Part shown: positions 18,716-25,785 of the stretch, in pieces
Position numbering within the stretch: the stretch's first letter is position 1
Layout of the letters: every line of letters begins with the position of its first letter
Virus record (IMG/VR): IMGVR_UViG_3300009161_000133
Span: 1-34,524 of that record
Source of the DNA: a virus
Length of the DNA stretch: 34,524 nucleotides
Reading direction: 5' to 3' (one strand)
Translations under genes and position numbers: made by a program
The notes under the pieces: generated by a model
Told to the model about the DNA's origin: nothing
Seen by the model: the letters and a program-made list of their open reading frames with translations, nothing else
Databases searched by the model: none

Positions 18716-18739
18716 ACTATTTTCCTATTATTTATTTGT

Positions 18740-19390
18740 TTATTTTGTAATAACGAAGCCTTCGTCATTAAAAGCTGATTGGTATTTTTGCTTAACAGTC
18801 TTTGATGGATTAACCATGCCAGCAGTGATTTGATCAGCTTGCTGAGTTCCATTGTTAATAGCGTCATCAACGACAGTAGCATTTTCTGTAGAGGCCACAG
18901 TTTCTTTAACTTCAGAAGAGGCGACTTCTTTGACCTGTTCTTTTGGAGTTTTTGAAGCTTTGTAAGCCTTATTCTTTTCCTTCATTAGGACGCCCATTTT
19001 CTTTTGGTAGGCGGAGAAAGAAGTTTCATCTAAATCTCTGATATCGTTAGCAATTACTTCTCTGTCTTCGGTATCAAGATCGTACTCTTCATCAAGCGCA
19101 GCCATTCTGGAAGAGAATGCTTCTTGCTTCTCCTTGGAAGATTTTTCTTGTTGTAGAGCTTCTAAAGATTGCTTGAGAGACTCAAGCTCCTTCTTTAGGT
19201 TTTCAGAATCAGAAGAGAGACTAGCGAACTTCTCTTCAGCGTCCTTGATTGCATCTTCTTTAGCTTTTTGTTCAGCAGCGAATTTCTCAGAGGCATCTTT
19301 GAGTTGCTCTCCAATAAAGTCCCTGATGGAAGAAGCGGTTGCCTCTTTAAGCAACTCATCAGTAATTTGAGATAATTCAGATATTTTCAT
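18740..19390 (-). CDS. Possible nested scaffold protein from an internal start (216 residues)
   Basis: Within the protease-scaffold gene an in-frame ATG at 19390 is preceded by GAAAGAAAGAAT, a purine-rich stretch at suitable distance in an otherwise SD-poor operon. The product (MKISELSQITDELL...) would be exactly the coiled-coil scaffold half without the protease. Nested scaffolds of this kind are established in lambda (Nu3 inside C). Whether it is used here is inference. Confidence 0.35.
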   Translation of the reverse strand: MKISELSQITDELLKEATASSIRDFIGEQLKDASEKFAAEQKAKEDAIKDAEEKFASLSSDSENLKKELESLKQSLEALQQEKSSKEKQEAFSSRMAALDEEYDLDTEDREVIANDIRDLDETSFSAYQKKMGVLMKEKNKAYKASKTPKEQVKEVASSEVKETVASTENATVVDDAINNGTQQADQITAGMVNPSKTVKQKYQSAFNDEGFVITK

Positions 19391-20209
19391 ATTCTTTCTT
19401 TCGATAATTACATTAGATTCTAACGTTTGTGAAATTTCTTCCGCTTTTTGCTCTACAATTTGTTCAGATTCTTGTTTTCTGACGCTAACACCGATAACAT
19501 CAGCAGCGGGACTTGCTGTTAAACCAACCCCAAGAGGCAGCACTCGGCCTTTAATTTTACGGTAAATTAATTGATTTTCGTTCAGTCTTCCGCTGCCACC
19601 AAAGCCAGTTAACTTTCCTTTGATCTTTTCAATCTCTTCTTTGTCAGAAATGATTGTAGCATTTTCAATATTCTTTTCAGATCCCTCTAATACAGCCACT
19701 TCAAAATCATTATAACCCAATTCCCAAGAAGCGCTGACCTTCATATAGTTGTTAGAAGTAGGGTCATTTGATTCTTCGATAGTATTGGCGAGGTCTTTAT
19801 TTACAATCTTCCAAACAATACCACCAAGAGTGATATTATATGGTTCTTTTTTATCTTTGACTTGCTCTTCAGTAAGTGGTGCATCAGTTCCAAACTCAGA
19901 AAATCCTGCTGACAAGATAACGCCAACTATATTGGCGCGATTGTGTTCAATATTGATTGGCTTATTGATGAAATTTTTATACATCTCAGAAGCAATAGCA
20001 GAATCAACTACATCACCATTTTTATTAACACGATTTACGACACAGGCATTAAACGCAATTGGCAAAAGATCCATATTAGACTCAGCATTAACATTAGGAA
20101 TAAAATTCCCCACATCGATAAGGCTGGCTAATGATAAATATTTATCTTTTTCCTCAGAAACCAATGGCCTGATTGAAGAACTAAATGTTGTAGAGAATTC
20201 AAATTTCAT
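18740..20209 (-). CDS. Prohead maturation protease fused to a scaffold domain
   Basis: A 489-residue protein in two parts. Residues about 1-245 look like a phage prohead serine protease: INIEHNRANIVGVI carries the expected His (H89) followed by the typical V-G strand, and MKVSASWELGYNDF supplies the candidate serine (S159). Residues about 275-489 are rich in Glu, Lys, Ala and Ser, with a long coiled coil at about 288-345 and a disordered Ser/Thr/Glu tail, as in phage scaffold proteins. The protease would cut the scaffold and other head proteins during maturation. The start lies 1 nt after the preceding gene. A second in-frame start at M274 could yield free scaffold. Assigning H89 and S159 as catalytic is inferred from family pattern; the third residue was not identified. 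Confidence 0.85.
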   Translation of the reverse strand: MKFEFSTTFSSSIRPLVSEEKDKYLSLASLIDVGNFIPNVNAESNMDLLPIAFNACVVNRVNKNGDVVDSAIASEMYKNFINKPINIEHNRANIVGVILSAGFSEFGTDAPLTEEQVKDKKEPYNITLGGIVWKIVNKDLANTIEESNDPTSNNYMKVSASWELGYNDFEVAVLEGSEKNIENATIISDKEEIEKIKGKLTGFGGSGRLNENQLIYRKIKGRVLPLGVGLTASPAADVIGVSVRKQESEQIVEQKAEEISQTLESNVIIERKNMKISELSQITDELLKEATASSIRDFIGEQLKDASEKFAAEQKAKEDAIKDAEEKFASLSSDSENLKKELESLKQSLEALQQEKSSKEKQEAFSSRMAALDEEYDLDTEDREVIANDIRDLDETSFSAYQKKMGVLMKEKNKAYKASKTPKEQVKEVASSEVKETVASTENATVVDDAINNGTQQADQITAGMVNPSKTVKQKYQSAFNDEGFVITK

Positions 20210-20210
20210 A

Positions 20211-20513
20211 TTATTCTAGGAAATAATTAATACTGCCGATTGAGTTAGCGGGAACGATGGCAACGCCCGAAAAATCAGGAACGTCTATAGGCACAGAAAA
20301 GTTGCAGTTTCCTTGAGCAATATAAGCCAAAATACTGCCAGTAGTTGTGGCACCTGCATTTAACAAGGTGATAGCGTTGTTAGTTGCTACTACATCAGTG
20401 ATAAAGATTCTTGAATTTCCACTATTAGGAGGTTGAATGACTACACCAGAAGTAGTGAAATTAGCTATGAGGCCATTTACCGCAGCTACGCCATGTTGAA
20501 TAAAAGATTTCAT
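20211..20513 (-). CDS. Small beta-rich virion protein, unknown
   Basis: A 100-residue protein with alternating Val/Ile/Thr/Gly/Asn and no long helix (for example SRIFITDVVATNNAITLL at residues 34-51). It resembles small head-associated beta-sandwich proteins in character only. The start codon directly follows the stop of the Dps-like gene, with no gap, and its own stop is 1 nt before the protease gene, so it is translationally coupled inside the head operon. A decoration, head-tail adaptor or fibre-attachment role would fit the place, but nothing in the sequence decides among these. Confidence 0.7.
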   Translation of the reverse strand: MKSFIQHGVAAVNGLIANFTTSGVVIQPPNSGNSRIFITDVVATNNAITLLNAGATTTGSILAYIAQGNCNFSVPIDVPDFSGVAIVPANSIGSINYFLE

Positions 20514-20891
20514 TTATTTTAAAGTTAAAAGATATTTAGTTTGGTTTACGTCTCCTAAAATTTCATCTCTAATATTGAGAAGATCAGTATCTTTAGCTGG
20601 GTCTAGTTGAGAAGGTAAATCATTGCTAAGAAATGCGATAAAGCTGTTCATTGTGTCAAGAGGGCTAATTGATTTATAGTTTTGCAAAGTTAATACAAAT
20701 GATTCTTTAGCAATAATACGTCCATACTTGCCCATGAAAGTCTCAACAAAATCATCAATATTTTCAGAAAGCTTATCATACAATTCTCCAAAAGTTTTAT
20801 GCTCGGAATAACCATAAGTTTGCCAATGGAAAACTTTAACTTGGTTTTGGAACTCTAACATTGATGATAAGATATTCATATTGCTTAACAT
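20514..20891 (-). CDS. Dps/ferritin-like small helical phage protein (DUF5856-type)
   Basis: A 125-residue, almost all-helical protein. The N-terminal half carries VFHWQTYGYSEHKTFGELYD (residues 20-39), then IDDFVETFMGKYGRI (45-59). H22-W23, H31, E36, D47 and E50 recall the His-Trp and Asp/Glu pattern of the Dps ferroxidase region, with slightly shorter spacing. I associate it with a phage domain of unknown function (DUF5856) that looks ferritin-like. It sits among head genes, between a conserved domain protein and a small virion protein. It could bind iron or DNA in the capsid or infected cell, or simply be a helical virion part. Start leader is GTGTACAAATG with no Shine-Dalgarno sequence. 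Confidence 0.75.
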   Translation of the reverse strand: MLSNMNILSSMLEFQNQVKVFHWQTYGYSEHKTFGELYDKLSENIDDFVETFMGKYGRIIAKESFVLTLQNYKSISPLDTMNSFIAFLSNDLPSQLDPAKDTDLLNIRDEILGDVNQTKYLLTLK

Positions 20892-20902
20892 TTGTACACT
20901 TT

Positions 20903-21982
20903 TTAATTTATTTTCGTTAACTGGTCTGGGGTTTTAGTAAGTACGTCGCCTTTCTTGTAAGTCTCTCCTTCGTTTGTGACTTGATAAGAAATTACTTTAC
21001 CCATGCGATCAGGCAATTCTTTTATTTCAGTAACAATTCCTTCGCTGCCAAAATGATAACAAGATCTATTTATGTTCTTCACTTTGCTGCCTACCATATA
21101 CATAGGACTTGCATAATCAGAACCAGCTTCGATTGATTCTGGACCTTCTTCAACATCTTCAGAATTATCTTCATTTTCAATACTAGCTTTGTTTGAAAAT
21201 CCTGCTTTTGGGTAGATAAGATAAGTATAAATAGCATTAATATAATCTTCAATTAAGGCAATTTTATTATTAACCCAAGGCTCTGATATTTCAAGAGCAA
21301 TTTCTGAATTTGATTCTATAGCTTTAATTAGTTCTTGAAGTCTTTCTATTGAAACAGAAAATTGACCAACTGCCATTTCGGCAGCATCTTGACTATGATA
21401 CATCATCTCTTCAGAATCATCTTGAATAGCAATATCATCTGCCTTAGAAAGCTCAGGCCAAATTTTAAGCAATTCATCTTGATTCCAAAAAGTAACGCCA
21501 TCCCAATCTTCTTCGTTTGCTTGAGCTTTTTTTAAGGCACCCTGCTTTGGATAATCTTTATCTCCGGGTTTCGCTGGCTTATAATTTTTACCCATCCTTT
21601 CTTTTTTCTTTTGGATGTTATACCAGAGACCTTTGCCAGCTTCAGATTCTAAATTTACAGCAGCATTCTCTGAGCCTTGAACTGGCGCACCGGCCCTCCA
21701 TTGATGGCAAGACCAATAATTAGCTTTCCACTTTGGACCGGGATTCTTATCGCAACCATGTCTAGCTCTATAACTTTTTCTTCTAGCAGGATCATCTCTC
21801 TTGATCTCCATGTTTGGGTCACCAAAGTTAACCTTTACGATATTTCCTTTTTCATTTTTAACATAAACAGAAAACTTTTTAGGCCCATCAGGAGTTCTGA
21901 ATGGCTTATTTAATGTTTTCTTTTCTTTGTCTGCGGCGATAATCTTAAAGGAGATATCGATTTCGAGTTCTTGGGTTTTCAT
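20903..21982 (-). CDS. Conserved phage protein with Cys/Trp-rich N-terminal domain, likely virion-associated
   Basis: A 359-residue protein. Residues about 25-95 hold a pattern I recall from many phage structural-region proteins: NKPFRTPDGPKKFSVYVKN, then NFGDPNMEIKRDD, then RARHGCDKNPGPKWKANYWS. The Cys and His residues (C77, C92, H93) could bind metal. Residues 116-146 (KGLWYNIQKKKERMG, then KPAKPGDKDYP) form a second recurring phage motif. The middle is helical and acidic, and residues about 295-355 resemble a small SH3-like beta barrel (GSKVKNINRSCYHFGSEG, ending TPDQLTKI). The first ten residues (MKTQELEIDI) resemble those of the gene before it. The function is not established; a virion or DNA-packaging role is inferred from location. 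Confidence 0.7.
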   Translation of the reverse strand: MKTQELEIDISFKIIAADKEKKTLNKPFRTPDGPKKFSVYVKNEKGNIVKVNFGDPNMEIKRDDPARRKSYRARHGCDKNPGPKWKANYWSCHQWRAGAPVQGSENAAVNLESEAGKGLWYNIQKKKERMGKNYKPAKPGDKDYPKQGALKKAQANEEDWDGVTFWNQDELLKIWPELSKADDIAIQDDSEEMMYHSQDAAEMAVGQFSVSIERLQELIKAIESNSEIALEISEPWVNNKIALIEDYINAIYTYLIYPKAGFSNKASIENEDNSEDVEEGPESIEAGSDYASPMYMVGSKVKNINRSCYHFGSEGIVTEIKELPDRMGKVISYQVTNEGETYKKGDVLTKTPDQLTKIN

Positions 21983-21983
21983 G

Positions 21984-22553
21984 TTAAATATATTCTAGCC
22001 AGTTTGCTTTTTCTTGTTCTGTATCTAAATATAGGTCATTCTCGTCTTCGAAATCATAATCAAGATTATAGTCTTGAATATCATTATCTGCTTGAGAAAA
22101 ATCACTATCATTTGGTTCCCAAGAACCTGTGACATCAATTTCTGAAGCTCTAGCTACGTCTTGATCTGCTTTTCTATATGAGTCTTTTACTTTTCCGCCA
22201 GACATCATTCTTAAAAACATATTTACTCTTGCTGCCGCCCATCCTCCTCTAGTCATTCCCGGTCTATGAGAAGAACTAAATGCGCCAGCACCTCTGCGAT
22301 ACACTTTCTTTAACTGACTTAAATTAACTTTTCTAGGATGCTTTGCATTGTGATCCTTCACTTTGTTTTTAAGCATCTCTACAACTTTAGCGGAAAACTC
22401 TATTGCCTTATCGCTCTTTGTCCCTGCGCTACCAGCAGGATTTTTACCAGAACCACTGCGCCTTTCAGAAGGCTTGGAAGGCGTCTGAGCAGAGCTTTTA
22501 GGCCCAGACCTCTTTGATTCTATAATTTCAATTTCTAAACCTTGTAGGCTCAT
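21984..22553 (-). CDS. Conserved phage protein with YRRGxGAFSSSHRPGMTR motif (DUF5824-like)
   Basis: A 189-residue protein. A basic Ser/Pro/Gly-rich linker (residues 13-47) leads to a compact domain at about 55-130 with VYRRGAGAFSSSHRPGMTRG (84-103) and WAAARVNMFLRMMSGGK. I recall this pattern from a phage domain of unknown function, DUF5824. The C-terminal 50 residues are strongly acidic (DSDFSQADNDIQDYNLDYDF). It ends 1 nt before the next gene and starts MSLQGLEIEI, much like the neighbour's MKTQELEIDI. The conserved Arg/Ser/His cluster could be catalytic or nucleic-acid binding, but no activity is known to me. The role is likely head-associated by position. Confidence 0.7.
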   Translation of the reverse strand: MSLQGLEIEIIESKRSGPKSSAQTPSKPSERRSGSGKNPAGSAGTKSDKAIEFSAKVVEMLKNKVKDHNAKHPRKVNLSQLKKVYRRGAGAFSSSHRPGMTRGGWAAARVNMFLRMMSGGKVKDSYRKADQDVARASEIDVTGSWEPNDSDFSQADNDIQDYNLDYDFEDENDLYLDTEQEKANWLEYI

Positions 22554-22600
22554 AATTTGTAGTTGATAATAAATACACTTAAAATTAGTAATTAAGGAAA

Positions 22601-23875
22601 TTATAACGGCCCATTTGTATTAAAGTTTGTGTAATTCAATCCTTTCAATAATCCGCTCATAAACAAACCATTAGGATGAGGATAAGAATTTTGGTCCATA
22701 TCACAATAAAAACTAAAATCTAAAACAGCATTCGCACCGATTGAAGAGTCGTAAGAAAGGTCTTTAAACTTTGCTCCTCTAATATCGTATCTTATAATAG
22801 TATCGGAGTCTTTATTCATTTTAATTACAATATCATATTTAGATCCTGACCTTATATTTGATATTAAATCTCCAGAATAGATTAAATTCTTATAAATAGC
22901 TGAAAAAGATCCTTCTACAGTAATAGGAGTATTTATTTGTCTATCTACTGGGTAAACATAACCTAATGTTTTTACAAGTTCTCTGTCTAATGGAATATTA
23001 AAATTAAAACCTTGAATCGCGGAGTCTTGTATGATTAAATTTGACTTAGTTTTAGAAGTAGATCCAATATCGTATACATCTACAGTTATTTCTCCGGGCA
23101 ATAGGACTGAAATTGAGTTGCCTATTTCTTCGTATGCTGTGTTGTAATTAGGAATAGAAAAACGGACTCCCGTATTAAGTAATCCACTCTTGGGTTCAAC
23201 AAAAGGAGATACTGCATTGGTGCCAGAAGAGTAATAAATTACATTATGTGCCGTGCAATTAACTGAAGCTGTTGGGATTTCGTTAACTTTAGCATTTACT
23301 CCATAAGAAGTAATGTAGCAATTACCAAAAGCCAATACAGGGAATCCAGATAGGTTAGAATTAATAACGTCTGCGGGATTTGGGTTAATAGACAAGAAAA
23401 TATTTCTTTGATCTCTATATTTGAATGGATATTTAAATGTGTTATTTGTTGGAAGTGTTAAATCAGTATTATAGGCAAACCCTTGATCTCCAAAAGTGAA
23501 TCCTGATAAGATATTTCCGCTAGGATAGACTTGTCCACCATCGAATTGATCTAAATTTGGAATCCCAAGCTCTACATAAAAACCAAGCCTAGCTTCATTT
23601 CTTAAATCTTTAATGTTGTAATTAAAACTAAGATTTATATCTGGTGGCTTTACGTTGTAATCATAAATTGTAGAAGCATTTCCAATTTCAGTGAACCTTG
23701 CTGGCTGAGTAGTGATTTGATAACTAAATTGATTTACTCTCTTAAGAGGTTGGATTAAATTATAGAGTCCCGTAGGCAAAAGAGAACCATTAGGGTCACA
23801 AAAATAATACCCACTTGCTGGAGCAGGTCCAACAAGCAGCAACTGATTGTTATAGATTACTCTATTTGTTGGCAT
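22601..23875 (-). CDS. Virion structural protein, possibly tail-tube-like
   Basis: A 424-residue protein, almost wholly beta in character (Asn/Ser/Tyr/Gly/Ile-rich), without membrane segments or catalytic motifs. Two stretches recall tail tube proteins: NCYITSYGVNAKVNEIPTAS (residues about 181-200), and a later half with PITVEGSFSAIY (about 318-329) followed by a Gly/Ser turn and IVIKMN. This could be two tube-like domains in one chain. Its start overlaps the portal stop by 1 nt (TAATG), so translation is coupled. Position after the portal would also suit an adaptor or neck protein. No close family is recognised with confidence. Confidence 0.6.
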   Translation of the reverse strand: MPTNRVIYNNQLLLVGPAPASGYYFCDPNGSLLPTGLYNLIQPLKRVNQFSYQITTQPARFTEIGNASTIYDYNVKPPDINLSFNYNIKDLRNEARLGFYVELGIPNLDQFDGGQVYPSGNILSGFTFGDQGFAYNTDLTLPTNNTFKYPFKYRDQRNIFLSINPNPADVINSNLSGFPVLAFGNCYITSYGVNAKVNEIPTASVNCTAHNVIYYSSGTNAVSPFVEPKSGLLNTGVRFSIPNYNTAYEEIGNSISVLLPGEITVDVYDIGSTSKTKSNLIIQDSAIQGFNFNIPLDRELVKTLGYVYPVDRQINTPITVEGSFSAIYKNLIYSGDLISNIRSGSKYDIVIKMNKDSDTIIRYDIRGAKFKDLSYDSSIGANAVLDFSFYCDMDQNSYPHPNGLFMSGLLKGLNYTNFNTNGPL

Positions 23876-25761
23876 TAGATTTTACTATGGTAAAGCAAAC
23901 TAGCCATATAAGAATCCACTTGATGCTCGCAAGCAATCTCATGAATCTCTTCTATCCTCTTTGCGTTTTTATCTACAGGAGATTGGACATATTCAGCAAT
24001 CTTAGAAGACCAATTATTTTTTTCTTCGTTAGCAACTATAATTTTTGTAATGTCAAGAGCTACTTCTTTTTGTTTATCGTTTAGTTTTTTAAGTTTATGT
24101 TTTTTCTTTAAAAGGGTTTCTATTTCATCACCTAATTTATTTGTAGCTTCTACTACGTCTTTCAACTTAGTTACGCTGTAATTTGCCTTAGAAGAAGTGC
24201 CAACTGGTTTGACATTTTTGGTTGTCTGTTTAATTCCGGTACTACCTGCCGGTCTACCAGCATCTATTTTAGGTCCACCAATTAGAGGCTGATAAAAACC
24301 TTTGTCTTTTAGGTCAATGAAACTAGTTTGAGACTGGAGTGACTCTTCTGGACTCGGCAATACTCCTGTTTCAATAGCTTTAAGACCTTCTTCTGGAGTG
24401 AGAACCCCAAGCTCCATAAGGCGAGTATAAATTCTATTAAGATTTTGATCTGTCTTGAGATCCATATCTTCAAAGAATGGAGTAGGGAATACTTTGAACC
24501 CTATTTCTTTAGAAATCCTTTTGATTTCAGGAAGCAAGAAGTCTGTGATGAACGCTTGGCGAGCTTGTATTAGTTTTTGTCCTAAGAGAGAAACTTTTGT
24601 AGTGGTGTTCGCGAACTTTTCGTTTCCAACTAGAATGTTATTTAATCCAATATTAATGTCTCTATCGATCACCTCATATTTTCTTGGATCAAGGATGTCT
24701 GCGATTTGAGGGATAACGAATTCTGCTTTTGTTGTATAGTCTGCAATAAGGACTCTGCCAATTGATTGATTAGCAAAGAGGTTTTGCATGGTCTTCAAGT
24801 TCTCTTGGTTCACTCCGCCCTTATCAGGCTCAGTTCCCATTGTCACAAGAAGAACGACTTGCTGGATTGTCCTCGTAAGAGCCATATCCATACGACGCAT
24901 TTCAATTTTGGCGCTTATGTCTTCAAGAACTGGAAATCCCATTGGCACAGCAAATGGTTCATAATCTTGTTTCTTATAGAATACAGCATAGAATTTTTTA
25001 GTATCTAAATGTAATAGAACTGCTGTGGCTTTTCCTTTTAAAACTTGTTCTTTAACAAGAGGGTCAAGAGAGTTTAGTATCTCTTTGTCTTCTTCTGTCC
25101 TTGGATTTCTAACCTGCTCAAGTTCGTAATCAGTTAGTACCTTATAATACTGCCCTCTATTAAAAGAAAGGTTACCATTGACTTGAACATCTGCTGGGTT
25201 AATGATTATGTATCTAGAAGGTAAAGAAATTTTTGCTGCTAAAGCTTGCGAACCAAAAACTTGACTGATTTTAGATACATCCTCTTCTTTAATGGTAGTG
25301 TCGTATCTATAGATGAAAACGTTTCCAGAGCGGTAGTACTCTCTAAAGAACTTGTCTTGAAGAGCAGTGATATTTATCTTATTGAATAAGGCTTGGAAGA
25401 AATCTCTTGCACTTTTATTTCCACCTTTCAAGTGAAGGTTTCCGCAAGAAAGCTCTGATAGTAAATCGATTGTGTTCCTAAATAGACCAAAGTTATAATA
25501 AGCTTTTTGGCACAAGATAACTGTATCTCTTACGTCAATATTAGACTTATTGTAATTATAGCCAGTGGCATAGTTAAATGGCACCATGCCTTCATCGATA
25601 TTGCGAAAACGATCTGTTCTCTCAATGGTTGATGCAGCATTTCTACGGCTTCTCGTCTCAGTGACTCTGCTTGCTACTCCGCCATGAGCAGGGGTAGAGC
25701 CTTCGACCATCATTGGAGCGAAAGAAGATTCCTCAATTTTTTCTTTTTTAACCTTTGCCAT
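23875..25761 (-). CDS. Portal protein
   Basis: A 628-residue protein directly downstream of the large terminase gene (24-nt gap), the standard portal position. Portal-like features are a disordered basic N-terminus and an alpha/beta body with YYRSGNVFIYRYDT (residues about 145-158). A long helical part follows with LTRTIQQVVLLVTMGTEPD, then YEVIDRDINIGLNNILVG. After it comes RIYTRLMELGVLTPEEGLKA, a pattern common in portal C-terminal crowns. The last 100 residues are Lys/Glu-rich and helical. As a dodecameric ring it would form the DNA entry channel, dock the terminase and join the tail. The ATG follows AGGCTT and the 19-nt leader motif also seen before the fibre gene. Confidence 0.85.
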   Translation of the reverse strand: MAKVKKEKIEESSFAPMMVEGSTPAHGGVASRVTETRSRRNAASTIERTDRFRNIDEGMVPFNYATGYNYNKSNIDVRDTVILCQKAYYNFGLFRNTIDLLSELSCGNLHLKGGNKSARDFFQALFNKINITALQDKFFREYYRSGNVFIYRYDTTIKEEDVSKISQVFGSQALAAKISLPSRYIIINPADVQVNGNLSFNRGQYYKVLTDYELEQVRNPRTEEDKEILNSLDPLVKEQVLKGKATAVLLHLDTKKFYAVFYKKQDYEPFAVPMGFPVLEDISAKIEMRRMDMALTRTIQQVVLLVTMGTEPDKGGVNQENLKTMQNLFANQSIGRVLIADYTTKAEFVIPQIADILDPRKYEVIDRDINIGLNNILVGNEKFANTTTKVSLLGQKLIQARQAFITDFLLPEIKRISKEIGFKVFPTPFFEDMDLKTDQNLNRIYTRLMELGVLTPEEGLKAIETGVLPSPEESLQSQTSFIDLKDKGFYQPLIGGPKIDAGRPAGSTGIKQTTKNVKPVGTSSKANYSVTKLKDVVEATNKLGDEIETLLKKKHKLKKLNDKQKEVALDITKIIVANEEKNNWSSKIAEYVQSPVDKNAKRIEEIHEIACEHQVDSYMASLLYHSKI

Positions 25762-25763
25762 AA

Positions 25764-25782
25764 GCCTAATAATTAATTACAC
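25764..25782 (-). promoter_or_regulatory. GTGTAATTAATWATWAGG leader motif before the portal gene
   Basis: This minus-strand 19-mer is 16/19 identical to the leader of the giant fibre gene at 16202-16220. Here it fills most of the 24-nt terminase-portal gap and its AGG lies 3-5 nt before the ATG. It could serve as a promoter, a ribosome-binding context or both. Confidence 0.3.
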
Positions 25783-25785
25783 ATT

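Noticed and set aside
18688-18882. A 64-codon minus-strand frame at the scaffold C-terminus
   Set aside because: It is an out-of-frame shadow inside the protease-scaffold gene with a product typical of frame-shifted sequence.
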